Assembly: GCA_041623895.1 (NCBI GenBank)
Contig: JBFJVZ010000408.1
Coordinates: 1-6,823, forward strand
From: JBFJVZ01 sp041623895
Lineage (GTDB): Bacteria; Planctomycetota; Planctomycetia; Pirellulales; Pirellulaceae
Direction of reading: 5' to 3'
DNA length: 6,823 nt
Shown here piece by piece: positions 6,739 to 6,823 of the stretch. The stretch's first letter is position 1, and each line of letters starts with the position of its first letter. Below the pieces are notes generated by a model. That model was not told the origin of the DNA and searched no databases. It saw only the letters and a program-made list of their open reading frames with translations. The translations under genes and the position numbers were made by a program.

Positions 6739-6823
6739 ATGCCGATCAAGTGTGTCGCCGGATCTGCGCCAAGGGATAGCAGTTTTTCTTTTCCTGGATC
6801 GCAACAAAGATCGTAGCGTCATC

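Larger units (their letters stand above)
6411..6823. other. Upstream non-coding region of the operon
   Basis: No gene is supported on either strand. Short minus-strand frames here (for example 6501-6728) resemble nothing known and cross the inverted-repeat element. The operon promoter should lie here, but no convincing -35/-10 pair was found. A TAAAAT hexamer on the minus strand (6491-6496), about 80 nt before the ATG, could be a -10 box but lacks a matching -35. The two structured parts, 6448-6481 and 6556-6738, are listed separately. I see nothing in 6739-6823. Confidence 0.6.

Overview
The window looks like chromosomal DNA from a planctomycete, probably of the Pirellulaceae/Rhodopirellula kind. 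The basis is the gene content: a planctomycete-type cytochrome protein (PSCyt1 + DUF1549 + DUF1553), a Tat-exported DUF1501 protein and a Tat-exported Gfo/Idh/MocA oxidoreductase. This trio is highly expanded in Planctomycetes. Weak or absent Shine-Dalgarno sequences and a GC-rich palindromic intergenic repeat of a type I recall from these genomes agree with this. The assignment is from memory of the families, not from a search.

Layout: all three genes are on the minus strand and are read from right to left. Positions 6411-6823 hold no convincing gene. They contain an 8-bp inverted repeat in the leader of the first gene and, further upstream, a 183-bp segment bounded by 21-nt inverted repeats (19/21 identical) that looks like a miniature mobile element or a paired regulatory site. 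The genes are the Gfo/Idh/MocA oxidoreductase (4968-6410), a 119-bp gap carrying a small repeat-like structure, the 1018-residue cytochrome protein (1792-4848), a 14-bp gap, and the DUF1501 protein (377-1777). Positions 1-376 are intergenic and carry a 72-nt palindromic REP-like hairpin and a smaller inverted repeat. One minus-strand frame stays open from 401 to the left edge.

How the genes may work together: the same strand, the short gaps and the stop codon of the cytochrome gene lying inside the Shine-Dalgarno of the DUF1501 gene suggest an operon. All three products carry export signals (two Tat, one Sec-type), so the system acts outside the cytoplasm. A reasonable but unproven model is that the Tat-exported oxidoreductase carries a bound nicotinamide cofactor and acts on a sugar or sugar derivative, the dihaem-type protein takes part in electron transfer or substrate handling, and the alkaline-phosphatase-like DUF1501 protein performs a metal-dependent hydrolysis. 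The substrate cannot be read from the sequence. The families are familiar; the less expected signals are the non-coding structures.
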